Origin: JAXMBX01 sp046349635 | GTDB taxonomy: Bacteria; Planctomycetota; Planctomycetia; Planctomycetales; Planctomycetaceae | Direction: 5' to 3' | Assembly (NCBI GenBank): GCA_046349635.1 | Contig: JAXMBX010000008.1 | Location: 53,398 to 117,397 of the forward strand | Length of the DNA: 64,000 nt | Shown: piece after piece, positions 52,669 to 61,346 of the stretch | Layout of the letters: each line of letters begins with the position of its first letter | How positions within the stretch are numbered: position 1 is the stretch's first letter | Program-made: the position numbers and the translations under genes | The notes under the pieces: model-generated | What the model was told of the DNA's origin: nothing | Databases searched by the model: none | Seen by the model: only the letters and a program-made list of their open reading frames with translations

Positions 52669-54534
52669 TCAGCGACAACAGGCGCGACGATGCTTCACTT
52701 TCACCATGGGTGTGCAGCAATTATTACACGAATTGCAGCTGGTTGAGGTCGCCGCGACAGCAGGAGCGGCAGGCTTGGCCGCCACTGTTGCGGGAGCCGC
52801 GGCAGGCGTTTTCTCCGGAGCAACCGGTGTTGGGGCCTTCACCTTGGTCTTCTCCGCCATCTTGGGAGCTTCAGCCGCCTTAGGTTTTTCGGCAACTTTC
52901 GGCTTTTCTACGACTTTGGGCGCTTCGGCCTGTTTCGGCGGTTCCGGTTTCTTCGCGGCTTCCGGAGCCTTCTTCGGTTTCGGTTGCTTCGGATCCAGAT
53001 TCTGAGCCATCTGCTCGGCGGTCACGCTGGAGGCGATCCCATCTTTCGGAACCTCTCCCTTGGCCGTCCAGACGAGGGCATTCAGTACCAGTTTGCGGAA
53101 GTTGTCGTCCTGCCAGTTGCGGTGGAAGTGTCCCCCGGTGAAGCCGAACCCGCGACCGCCATCCGGACGCTCGACCGCCCAGGCGAGAACTTCCGAGCGT
53201 CCCGGGTGTTCCTTCGCGGCGGGAGTTCCCCGCTTGTCGTCCGGAGGGACCGCCTGCAGGATCGAAACGTACTTCGGTTGCAGCGGAAAACGCATGTTGA
53301 AGTACCACTCATCGTTGATTTTAAACGGCTTCACACCGCTCGTAATCGGATGTTCAGGAAGAGAGGCAAAGTTAGCGACCCAGTGCGGGTTGATCGAGTA
53401 ACCCGTTTCGTAATAACCTCCGATCCAGTCCAGAAATTCCGGACCGCCACGATCCTTGGGGATTTCGACGGCATAGTGGACGCAGGCCAGGCCGACTCCC
53501 TTCTTCATCAGATCCTGCAGGATGTGCAGGTGGTCTCCCTGAATCGCGGGATGCCCCGAACCACCGTCCATGTACATCAGAATCGCATCGGCATTGTCGA
53601 ACGCAGTCGGATCCTTGGGCCAGCCGTTGTCGTGGTAGTCGGTCGCAATGATTCCTGGAACGCTGTTCAGACAGCTCCGCAGGATCTTGACTCCGGCGTT
53701 GAATTCATGGTCCCCCGGCCCGTGGCTGGGATGACCTGCGATCATCACGATCTTCTTCGCCCCGGCGGTCAGCTTCGTCCGCTTCATGCGGATGTTCTTG
53801 AACTGCACCTTCATTGGCGGACCCTGGTGGATCTGCAAAGCCAGAATCCCGGACATGCGGCGGTGTGCGGCGTCATTATCGGTGACGTCGATCGTCACGT
53901 GGCCATTGATCTTGTGAATCAGGTGATTCCCCTGGGCGATGATCTCGTAATCGTTCCAATCCTCCTTGTGGATGAACTTCTGCATTTCGGCGCCGTCACC
54001 CAGTTTCTCGGTGACGTTTTTCTTACCCTTGTCGTCGATGACGACTTTGGTGCCGCGCTCGGCCAGAATGCCTCGTCCCAGTTGCTCTTCGTACAGGATG
54101 CCGGAGTACTTATCCCCCGCTTCGAAGTCAGCCTGATAACCGCCAACGACGTACGGTTGTTTCACGCCGTCGTGAACTTTCTCGAGTTCAACGCTGCGAT
54201 ATTGAATGCCTGAGTTTCCCCCCACGATCTTGTAGGAGAGCCGGAGGACGAAGTCATCCACCTCCCCCTGCTTCCAGATGAGGAAGGTGTTGGACTTGCC
54301 GTTAATCTTTTTCTCGGCGGTCGTCTGTCCGAAGATTGTTCCGTCCTGAACGGACCAGAGATTGGTGTCCCCTTCCCAGCCGCTGAGATCCTTCCCATTG
54401 AAGAGGGGTTTGAAACCTGCCTCGTCGTCACCGGGAGCAGCCAGGGAGACGGTCAGTCCAATGGTCACGAACAGCCCCGCAAGCGCCAGTCTGGAGGCAA
54501 GGCCGGTGAGGTTCGAAGCGTGATTTTTCAGCAT
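52669..54534 (-). CDS. Exported DUF1080-ThuA fusion with Pro/Lys/Ala linker and Cys-rich tail
   Basis: A 621-residue protein with a signal peptide (about residues 1-33). Residues 40-250 are a DUF1080 (concanavalin-like, 3-keto-disaccharide hydrolase) domain: FKPLFNGKDLSGWEGD, NSGIQYRSVE, YEIIAQGNHLIHKINGH. Residues 262-490 are a ThuA-like domain (KIVMIAGHPSHGPGDHEF, LMYMDGGSGHPAIQGDHL, VGLACVHYAVEIP, and GRGFGFTGGHFHRNW). A linker of PKxAEKPKxxE-type repeats follows, then a tail with six cysteines (CNSCNNCC and ACC within the last 22 residues). ThuA members are implicated in sugar metabolism and class I glutamine-amidotransferase-like folds. The enzymatic role here is probably carbohydrate processing outside the cytoplasm. 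Confidence 0.88.
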   Translation of the reverse strand: MLKNHASNLTGLASRLALAGLFVTIGLTVSLAAPGDDEAGFKPLFNGKDLSGWEGDTNLWSVQDGTIFGQTTAEKKINGKSNTFLIWKQGEVDDFVLRLSYKIVGGNSGIQYRSVELEKVHDGVKQPYVVGGYQADFEAGDKYSGILYEEQLGRGILAERGTKVVIDDKGKKNVTEKLGDGAEMQKFIHKEDWNDYEIIAQGNHLIHKINGHVTIDVTDNDAAHRRMSGILALQIHQGPPMKVQFKNIRMKRTKLTAGAKKIVMIAGHPSHGPGDHEFNAGVKILRSCLNSVPGIIATDYHDNGWPKDPTAFDNADAILMYMDGGSGHPAIQGDHLHILQDLMKKGVGLACVHYAVEIPKDRGGPEFLDWIGGYYETGYSINPHWVANFASLPEHPITSGVKPFKINDEWYFNMRFPLQPKYVSILQAVPPDDKRGTPAAKEHPGRSEVLAWAVERPDGGRGFGFTGGHFHRNWQDDNFRKLVLNALVWTAKGEVPKDGIASSVTAEQMAQNLDPKQPKPKKAPEAAKKPEPPKQAEAPKVVEKPKVAEKPKAAEAPKMAEKTKVKAPTPVAPEKTPAAAPATVAAKPAAPAVAATSTSCNSCNNCCTPMVKVKHRRACCR

Positions 54535-54947
54535 GGTGACTCTCGTTGAAAGTGATCGAAAATCCTGGTCGAAACCGCGGCGAAACGCCCCTATTCAGCG
54601 GTCGTAAGTCCTTTCCGCCGGTTTTCAAAAACCGACGAATAACAGCATATTTCGTAATCTTGAGAGAAAAAAGAGGGAGGCCGCCAGTCCTCGCAGTTTA
54701 CCTGTTTTTTCTGGCCAAAACAGCCTGCCGGAGAAGATTGTCTCTCGCGATGAGGTTTTCCCCACAAATTAGATCCGGCTCCAACCGCTGACACAAGTCC
54801 TCAAGGAATTGGGGACGATGATTAAGAAGAGCGTTCACAGGATTGTGGCGCGCCTACTTTGATTTTGGGTCTTATGTCACCTCTTCCGGAGTGCCGTTCC
54901 GGCATTTCGCGGGGAAACCAGGGACGGACAGCGCGAGACGGATCTTC
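54535..54947 (+). other. Divergent intergenic region
   Basis: 413 bases between the divergent DUF1080-ThuA and exporter genes. On the minus strand TTGTGT and TCTAAT separated by 17 bases, near 54768-54796, are a possible promoter of the DUF1080-ThuA gene. A plus-strand promoter was not obvious. The region has no supported gene or RNA. Confidence 0.35.
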
Positions 54948-57731
54948 ATGACTCAAAAGTTCTTCTCTCGGGAATCCTGGCGGTCCTCCACAGGACTCTG
55001 GATTCTCCTGGGTCTGGCCTTCCTTCTGCCGACAGGGCTTTGGCAGTTGCAGGAAGTGCGCGTGGCCGAAAATCTCGAGAACTGGCAGGTCCGCGGTGAA
55101 TCGGGACACAAAGTCACCACCGCATTTCCCGAATCTTCCCTCCTGATGGTCACATGGGAAGGAAGCCATCTGGATGATCCCCGTGTGGAGCAACTGGCGC
55201 AAGCGTTGCGCAGCCGCGTGGATGAGGACGGAATTCACCGCGGCGGCCTGAAACAGGTTGCCGAGGTCGAATCCCCCCGTCAGATCCTCGCTCAATTGAA
55301 ACAAAAGGGTGTCGAACTTGAAGAAGGTTACCGCCGCCTGGAAGGATATCTCATTGGAGCAGGAAACCTGCGCGTCCTTCTGACGGAAGCGGGACGTTCC
55401 CAGAAGCGGTCCTTGCAGCGTCTGCTGACCGATGAAGCCAAACGACAATTCAACATTGATCTGCAGATCTCGGAACCGTTCGAATTCTCTGAAACGGCCC
55501 CCCCGGCTCTCAAGGATGGTCTTCCCGAGGTCTTGATCTCCGCCGACTATGACCTGCAAATCGGCTGGGAAGGAATGAAATCGCAGCCGGAACTCCACCA
55601 GAAGTTCATGACCTGGGTTCAGGAACTCTCCCTCCCCAGCATCGGGGCGGAAAAGAAGGGCGCGTCCGCCGTTGAAGAATGCTACCGCGGCTACGGTACC
55701 CCCGTCACTTTGCGGGTTCATCTTTCGGAAGCGGGACGCGCAGACCTCTCCGGTACGATCGGTGCCATTCGGGAACTGGCAGCCAGAGTGGGGATCACGG
55801 CTGACGAACTCCGACTTGGTGGGGTTCCTCCGGTGGACATCTCCTTGCGGAAATCGACGCGCGATTTCCTCTGGCAGAAATCGGCCACCGTTCCCTGGTA
55901 TCAGCGGACAGTCTTCGGACTCTCGCTGGGGGTGATGCTGATTCTGACCGCCTGGTTCCTGCGCAGCTTGAACTGGACGGCGGTCGTCTGCGGAATCGCC
56001 CTCATCACCCTGGGCCTGTCCCGCATCATTCCCGGCTGGCAGTCGAATCAGATCGGCCTTCCGGGACTGTTGAGCCTGGTCTTCCTCTTCGGATGCGCCA
56101 TGACGCTGGCTCTTCCGTGGTTGCATCTGCAGCGCCTTTCCCGGGTGGATTCCGAACCCGATGCCTCCCTGCTCGCCCAGCAACGGGCACGCGTCCCCTA
56201 TCTGCTGGGAATGCTTTGCCTGTTAGGGGCTGTCTGCACCCTCTGGTTGCAACGCTCTTATCCGTTCCAGGAATTCGCCATCCATGCCACGGTGGGCGTG
56301 GGTGTCATCGCCTTGCTCCTCCTGTACGTCCTCCCGATTCTGGCGCGGATTCTCCCCTCACCCGAAACACATGAAACCGAAGTCGTTCGACGGGACCTCC
56401 GGTTCCTGGGACGGCAGATCGTCCGCTGGCGTCATCCGGTCACCGCCTTCATGGTCGTCGCACTCCTGGCCAGTTGCTATGGCCTCAAACAGCTCGATCT
56501 CAAGCACGACCTGCAAAACTATCTCTCCGCCTCCGGAGAAGGCCAGCAAGACAACCGTTTCCTCGAACGGAATATTTGCGGCTCAATTCCCGTCGATGTC
56601 ACCATCAGCTTCGACAAATCCGCCGTGGACACCATCGAGTTCCGCGACCGGCTGGAACTGCTCCGCGCGCTCTCCGCCCATCTGAAGTCTCTCCCGGACG
56701 TCTCGGGAGCCTGCTCCCTGGCGGATCTGGTCCCCGTTCCCACCGAGACTCAAAAGGAATCCGCCACCGGCAAGATTCGGCCTCAGGTCCGCCAGAAAGC
56801 GAATTCCTTTGAGAAGCAGATTCTGGAATATCCCGCCATCGCGAACTGGTATCTGCCTCTCATCCCATCCACGCATGCGGCTGCGGAGACCAAGCCCGAA
56901 TCTTGGAAGATATCCCTGTTGGCCCTTTCGACGTCTGATCAGGAACATCTGCTCGAACGTCTCGATGCCGCCTGCCAGAGCCTCGTACGCTTCCACGCCG
57001 GAGTACAGCATCACGCTGCGACTCCTGCAATTCTCCGGATCGATGACGACTCCTCTCTCAAGGATGCCGCCCTGGCGGCATTGGGTATCATCGCCGCGAT
57101 CGGCACCGCTGTCTTCCTGATTCAACTGCACAATCCGCTGGCCGCCATTCCCGCTCTGCTTCCGATTCTGTTCGGAACGATCCTGAGTTTGGGAATTTGG
57201 AACTGGCGGGCCGGTTCTCTCGACCTGGTCCATCTCCTCGTGGCTCCTTTGGTCCTGGGATTAAATGCCTTCCTGACGGTGAATGTGCTGGCGACGTTTA
57301 GGCATTACCTGCAGGCGGGGCACAGCCGCTTTTCGGCGGCGACCGAGGCTTTTGCCGATTTCGTCCCCGTCGTGATGCACGTGACCTTGATCATGGCGGT
57401 CTCGATGGGAATGTTGATCTGCTCCGATTTCAAGTTTGTCTCCATGTTCGGTCGGACGTGGCTGTGGATGATGGCCGCATCGCTCCCCGGTCTGCTGTTT
57501 CTTCTTCCCGCACTGTCTGCCGGCTGGCTGGGAATGTGCCTGGAAATGAAGTCGCACGTCAAACTGAAAACCAAGTCTGCAGACTCCGTCACGGAACCCT
57601 TGGACGAGATTCTGGAGCAGGTCGCTGCCGCGCAAACCCCGCATCGTCAGCCCCTTGAGAAAACTGCGGTCGCGGATCATCGCCGTCGGATCGACCCCGG
57701 TCCGGGACGGAAAAACACTTCGCGCTCTTGA
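54948..57731 (+). CDS. MMPL/RND-superfamily exporter
   Basis: A 927-residue polytopic protein. After a first membrane segment (about residues 14-32, STGLWILLGLAFLLPTGLW) comes a large extracytoplasmic part of about 300 residues. A membrane block follows with LSLGVMLILTAWFLRSL, VVCGIALITLGLSRIIPG and LLSLVFLFGCAMTLALPW, then a second soluble loop and a C-terminal membrane block (IAAIGTAVFLIQLHNPLAAIPALLPILFGTILSLGIW, HLLVAPLVLGLNAFLTVNVLATFRHYLQAG, TLIMAVSMGMLICSD). This matches MMPL-type lipid or small-molecule exporters driven by proton motive force. ATG 54948 is chosen because an in-frame start at 54843 would add 35 residues before the anchor. It converges on the kinase gene with 31 bases between. 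Confidence 0.82.
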   Translation: MTQKFFSRESWRSSTGLWILLGLAFLLPTGLWQLQEVRVAENLENWQVRGESGHKVTTAFPESSLLMVTWEGSHLDDPRVEQLAQALRSRVDEDGIHRGGLKQVAEVESPRQILAQLKQKGVELEEGYRRLEGYLIGAGNLRVLLTEAGRSQKRSLQRLLTDEAKRQFNIDLQISEPFEFSETAPPALKDGLPEVLISADYDLQIGWEGMKSQPELHQKFMTWVQELSLPSIGAEKKGASAVEECYRGYGTPVTLRVHLSEAGRADLSGTIGAIRELAARVGITADELRLGGVPPVDISLRKSTRDFLWQKSATVPWYQRTVFGLSLGVMLILTAWFLRSLNWTAVVCGIALITLGLSRIIPGWQSNQIGLPGLLSLVFLFGCAMTLALPWLHLQRLSRVDSEPDASLLAQQRARVPYLLGMLCLLGAVCTLWLQRSYPFQEFAIHATVGVGVIALLLLYVLPILARILPSPETHETEVVRRDLRFLGRQIVRWRHPVTAFMVVALLASCYGLKQLDLKHDLQNYLSASGEGQQDNRFLERNICGSIPVDVTISFDKSAVDTIEFRDRLELLRALSAHLKSLPDVSGACSLADLVPVPTETQKESATGKIRPQVRQKANSFEKQILEYPAIANWYLPLIPSTHAAAETKPESWKISLLALSTSDQEHLLERLDAACQSLVRFHAGVQHHAATPAILRIDDDSSLKDAALAALGIIAAIGTAVFLIQLHNPLAAIPALLPILFGTILSLGIWNWRAGSLDLVHLLVAPLVLGLNAFLTVNVLATFRHYLQAGHSRFSAATEAFADFVPVVMHVTLIMAVSMGMLICSDFKFVSMFGRTWLWMMAASLPGLLFLLPALSAGWLGMCLEMKSHVKLKTKSADSVTEPLDEILEQVAAAQTPHRQPLEKTAVADHRRRIDPGPGRKNTSRS

Positions 57732-57762
57732 GATTTCGAGGTCTGAGATTCCGGGCCTGAGC

Positions 57763-59577
57763 TTATTGCCCGGCGGGTTGCGGAGTTGCAGGAGAAGTGG
57801 GTGTGGCAGGACTGTTCGCAGAGGGACCTCGTCCGAACTGCCACCATAAAGCTCCCGCCACCACTGCTCCCACGAGCAGGAACACCCATATCACGTGCCG
57901 GAATGAAGATTTGGCCCGCCGTCCTTCATAGGTGATCTGGAATTCGTGTTCGGGAGAAACCGCCAGCCGGTCTCCGGAGTTCAACAGCGTGGTCGTCACC
58001 GCCTTGCCGTTCACACGAATCCCGTTCGTGCTGTTCAGGTCCGTGACGCGCCACAGCTTTCCCTCGCGGCGGAGTTCACAATGCTGCGAGGAAACCTGCG
58101 GGGCGAGCACCTGCACGTCGCAGTGCGGATGCCGTCCGATGATGATGCAATCCTTGCTCAAGGGGATACATTGCCCGTGTCCGGAGGGAATCAGGTAACC
58201 ATTCGGTACGCGGACGGCAGGAATTGTCCCCGTCCGGATCGGATGCGCCGCGGCGAGCTTGGTCAGCTCTTCCGCATAAGGCTGGAAGGGGCGATCCAAT
58301 TCGATCCCGCTTGAGGAAGTGCGCGGCGTCTGCTGGGTATCCTGCCCGACCGCCGTTTCCAGGTTCGCCAGTTGAATTCGGGCGACACTCGATTCACTGC
58401 GGGCCGCCGATCCCGTCGAACTCTGGCTCTGAGCTTTCTGCGCCCGTTGTCCGGCGAGTCGCAACCGCGCTTCCTTCGCCCGGCGATTGAGGACCGCTTC
58501 CCATTGGAATTCGACCGGTTTCCGTACGGCGAGTGGAGTGAGAACCCGCACCACTTCCTGCATACTCGCGAACCGCTCCGTCGGCTTCTTCGACATCATC
58601 TTCTTCAGGATCAATGCCACGTTTTCCGGAATCTCCGGAACGAGCGTTCTGATATCGGGAGGAGGCTGCTCGCGATGCGCCTCCAGTTTCTCACGGACCG
58701 ATTTCAGCGGGAATGGAACCTTGCCGCTCATCAGAAAATACATTGTGCAGCCGAGGCTGTAGATATCCGCCCGTCCATCGACGTGCTGGCTGTCCCGGCT
58801 TTGCTCGGGGGCGATGTAGTCGTCCGTTCCCAGGCAATCCTGCCCGAAGATCATCGCCAGCGAAAATTCATCCCGATCTTCTTCCCGCTTGATGTTGCGG
58901 TCAATCAGTGCCAGGCCGAAGTCGAGAATCTTGGTCTGTCCGTCCTGGGAGATGATAAGGTTGGCGGGTTTGATATCCCGATGCACCATTCCCTGCTTGT
59001 GGGCATCGCCAAGCGCTGCGGCCGCTTGCATCCCCACATCGCACGCCTGCTGCCAATCCAGCCGCCCCTGTCGATCCACCCGCTCCTGCAGGTTGATTCC
59101 CTGGATGAACTCCATGACCACGTAATCGACGGCGCCGTACAGGTCTTCCTGGTGATTCAATTCGTAAGTCTTGACGATGTTCGGGTGACTTAGTTCCTTC
59201 CCTGCCCGCGCTTCAAGCTGGAACCGCGCCCGCATCGCCGGATCGTGTTTATGCCGGTCGGCGAGCACCTTGAGCGCCACCTCCCGCTCCGTCTCCAAAT
59301 CCCGCGCCAGATACAGCCACCCCATCCCCCCCGCACCGAGGACTTCCTGCAGCTGGTAGTGACCGATCCGGTATCCCCGATGTCGCCCTTCCAGCAGACG
59401 GTCGACCTGGAAACGGGTCAGATCCCCCTGCCGGACCAGATCGCTGCAGAGTTCCTGCGCGGTCGTCATCCCTGAATTCTGGACGTACGACGACACTTCA
59501 CGGAACCGCTCTTCCGAGAGCAAATGGCTCCGTGATAATGTCTGCAGAAACTGGTCAATGACTTCGGTGAGTGGCAT
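57763..59577 (-). CDS. Membrane-anchored Ser/Thr protein kinase with FHA domain
   Basis: A 604-residue protein. Residues 1-70 are a helical N-terminal region common in planctomycete kinases. The kinase domain follows: GAGGMG at 81-86, Lys103, HRD at 199-201, DFG at 219-221, and APE at 256-258, so it should be active. The activation segment from DFG to APE is longer than usual (about 38 residues). Residues 475-550 form an FHA domain (IIIGRHPHCDV, SSQHCEL, DLNSTNGIRVNG), which binds phosphothreonine peptides. Residues 563-579 are one membrane segment, then a Pro/Thr-rich end. ATG 59577 has AGGGA well placed before it; a GTG one codon earlier is the alternative. It may autoregulate through its FHA domain. 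Confidence 0.92.
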   Translation of the reverse strand: MPLTEVIDQFLQTLSRSHLLSEERFREVSSYVQNSGMTTAQELCSDLVRQGDLTRFQVDRLLEGRHRGYRIGHYQLQEVLGAGGMGWLYLARDLETEREVALKVLADRHKHDPAMRARFQLEARAGKELSHPNIVKTYELNHQEDLYGAVDYVVMEFIQGINLQERVDRQGRLDWQQACDVGMQAAAALGDAHKQGMVHRDIKPANLIISQDGQTKILDFGLALIDRNIKREEDRDEFSLAMIFGQDCLGTDDYIAPEQSRDSQHVDGRADIYSLGCTMYFLMSGKVPFPLKSVREKLEAHREQPPPDIRTLVPEIPENVALILKKMMSKKPTERFASMQEVVRVLTPLAVRKPVEFQWEAVLNRRAKEARLRLAGQRAQKAQSQSSTGSAARSESSVARIQLANLETAVGQDTQQTPRTSSSGIELDRPFQPYAEELTKLAAAHPIRTGTIPAVRVPNGYLIPSGHGQCIPLSKDCIIIGRHPHCDVQVLAPQVSSQHCELRREGKLWRVTDLNSTNGIRVNGKAVTTTLLNSGDRLAVSPEHEFQITYEGRRAKSSFRHVIWVFLLVGAVVAGALWWQFGRGPSANSPATPTSPATPQPAGQ

Positions 59578-60017
59578 CACTCATCCCTGGCCGAAAAGCT
59601 TGGTACGCGCGCCCACAACGGAAATGATCGTCGGAAATATTCGAACGAAGATCCGGACTTGAGCCTGTTGCATTTTGACCATCGAGGCGGAACTTCACAG
59701 GGCCCACCGTGACAACCGACCTCGCGACGTCTTGGCAACTTGGCGAAAAGATGGGATCCATCATAGGTTAATAACACCCCGAAACCTAGTGAAATTCCTT
59801 CTCTTCACCACTCCCTGAAACGGGAAATCATCCGGTAAACGCAGGGGTTTACCCTCCCCGATCCTCACTCTGAACTGGTACGAGCGGCAACCCCTGATTT
59901 GAAAGCATATTCCGCCCGATCCATAATGCTTTTAAGAAGATCCGCTTCCCCGCGCTGCCCGGTTCTTTGCCGCGCGAACAGTTATCGACCAGTCCGGCCC
60001 CAGAAAAACTGCTCCCG
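59578..60017 (+). other. Divergent intergenic region with moeA promoter
   Basis: 440 bases between the divergent kinase and moeA genes. It holds the strong promoter at 59899-59927. The first 300 bases show no gene or clear RNA. A minus-strand promoter for the kinase was not identified with confidence, although TATGAT-like hexamers lie near 59760-59770. Confidence 0.4.
59899..59927 (+). promoter_or_regulatory. Sigma70-type promoter of moeA
   Basis: TTGAAA at 59899-59904 and CATAAT at 59922-59927 are separated by 17 bases, the optimal spacing, and each matches the consensus at five of six positions. Transcription would begin near 59934, 33 bases before a possible TTG start at 59967 and 84 bases before ATG 60018. 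Confidence 0.6.
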
Positions 60018-61298
60018 ATGCTCAGTGTCGAAGACGCCCTTGCCCTGATCCTGAAGACAGCCACCCCGCTCCCCCAGAAAACCCTGCAACTGATTCAGAG
60101 TCTGGGGTTTGTTCTCGCGGACAGCGTGGTGGGAGAGCTCTCCGTCCCTCCTTTCGACAAATCCCTCATGGATGGGTATGCCCTCCGATCGAGCGATTTC
60201 CAGGCAGGAATGCGAACGTACCGGGTCACGGGGGAAGTGACCGCCGGGAAAGTTCCCACACACACCGTCGGTTCCGGTGAGGCGGTCCGGGTCATGACTG
60301 GAGCCTCCATTCCCACGGGAGCGGACGCCGTGGTGATCGTCGAGCAGACCGCCACCGGGCGGTTTGACGACCTCCCCGATGATCAACTGCAGATCACGGC
60401 TCAACAGGTCCACCCCGAACAACACATCCTGCGTAAAGGAGCCGTGGCCCGCCCCGGCAGCCCCGTCGTTTCCGCGGGGACTCTTCTTAGACCCCAGGAA
60501 ATTGCCGCCCTCGCCGAATCCGGGATTCCCCACGTCCAGGTCTATTCCCAACCCCGCGTCTCCATTTTGGCGACCGGCGATGAGATCGTGCCGCTGGGAC
60601 AACCTCTTAAGCCGGGGCAGATCTGGAACTCGAACGAACCGATGCTCGCGGCCCAAATGGCCATCGCCGGAGCCGTCCCGCAACCCCTGGGAGCTGCGGC
60701 CGATGATCCTGCTCAGTTACGGGAACGGATTCAAGAGGGATTGAAAAGTGACGTCCTGCTCCTTTCCGGAGGGGTCTCCGCCGGGAAGAAAGACCTGGTT
60801 CCTGCGGAACTGGAACGGGCCGGCGTGCGGCAGGTGTTCCACAAGATCGACATGAAACCGGGCAAACCCCTCTGGTTTGGCATCTCTACCCAGGAATCCA
60901 GGGACGGCGGCCCTCCCGCGCATCGCTGTCTGGTATTCGGCTTGCCAGGAAATCCCGTCAGTAGTATGGTTTGCGCCGAATTGTTCGTCCGCCCTGCCCT
61001 GTTGAAACTGAGGGGAATTCAACTCTCGGGGCCACCGCGGCACAGCGCACGACTGGTTCAGCCTTATCACATGCGGGGAGATCGGCCCACTTATCATCCC
61101 GCACGACTGTTCTTTCAAGGTTCGGAACTTTGCGTCGAACTGGTCGACTGGATTGGATCCTCCGACCTCCGTGCAACCGTCCACGCCAACGGTCTGATCT
61201 TTCTCCCTGCGGGCGATAAACAGTACGCCCCGGGAGATTTGATGACGGTGGTCAGTTGGCAACAGTTGCCGACAGCAGAGACTTCACCCAAAGCCTGA
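60018..61298 (+). CDS. moeA: Molybdopterin molybdenumtransferase MoeA
   Basis: Inserts molybdenum into adenylylated molybdopterin to make the molybdenum cofactor. A 426-residue protein with the family signatures in order: PPFDKSLMDGYALR, VTAGKVPTHTVGSGEAVRVMTGASIPTGADAVV, ILATGDEIVPLG, LLSGGVSAGKKDLVPAELERAG, and FGLPGNPVSSMVCAELFVRP. ATG 60018 is used; TTG at 59967 would add 17 residues and cannot be excluded, since neither has a strong ribosome binding site. Molybdoenzymes or other cofactor genes are not seen nearby, so it stands alone with its own promoter. The product is cytoplasmic. Confidence 0.94.
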   Translation: MLSVEDALALILKTATPLPQKTLQLIQSLGFVLADSVVGELSVPPFDKSLMDGYALRSSDFQAGMRTYRVTGEVTAGKVPTHTVGSGEAVRVMTGASIPTGADAVVIVEQTATGRFDDLPDDQLQITAQQVHPEQHILRKGAVARPGSPVVSAGTLLRPQEIAALAESGIPHVQVYSQPRVSILATGDEIVPLGQPLKPGQIWNSNEPMLAAQMAIAGAVPQPLGAAADDPAQLRERIQEGLKSDVLLLSGGVSAGKKDLVPAELERAGVRQVFHKIDMKPGKPLWFGISTQESRDGGPPAHRCLVFGLPGNPVSSMVCAELFVRPALLKLRGIQLSGPPRHSARLVQPYHMRGDRPTYHPARLFFQGSELCVELVDWIGSSDLRATVHANGLIFLPAGDKQYAPGDLMTVVSWQQLPTAETSPKA

Positions 61299-61346
61299 TT
61301 GATTTCGAAATAAAATCGCGTCACCTGCTCCAGGGAAGGAGTCGCC

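Noticed and set aside
54822..56183. Minus-strand frame of 453 codons opposite the exporter
   Set aside because: The exporter's membrane segments and length support the plus strand; the antisense product is Gln/Arg-rich without motif.
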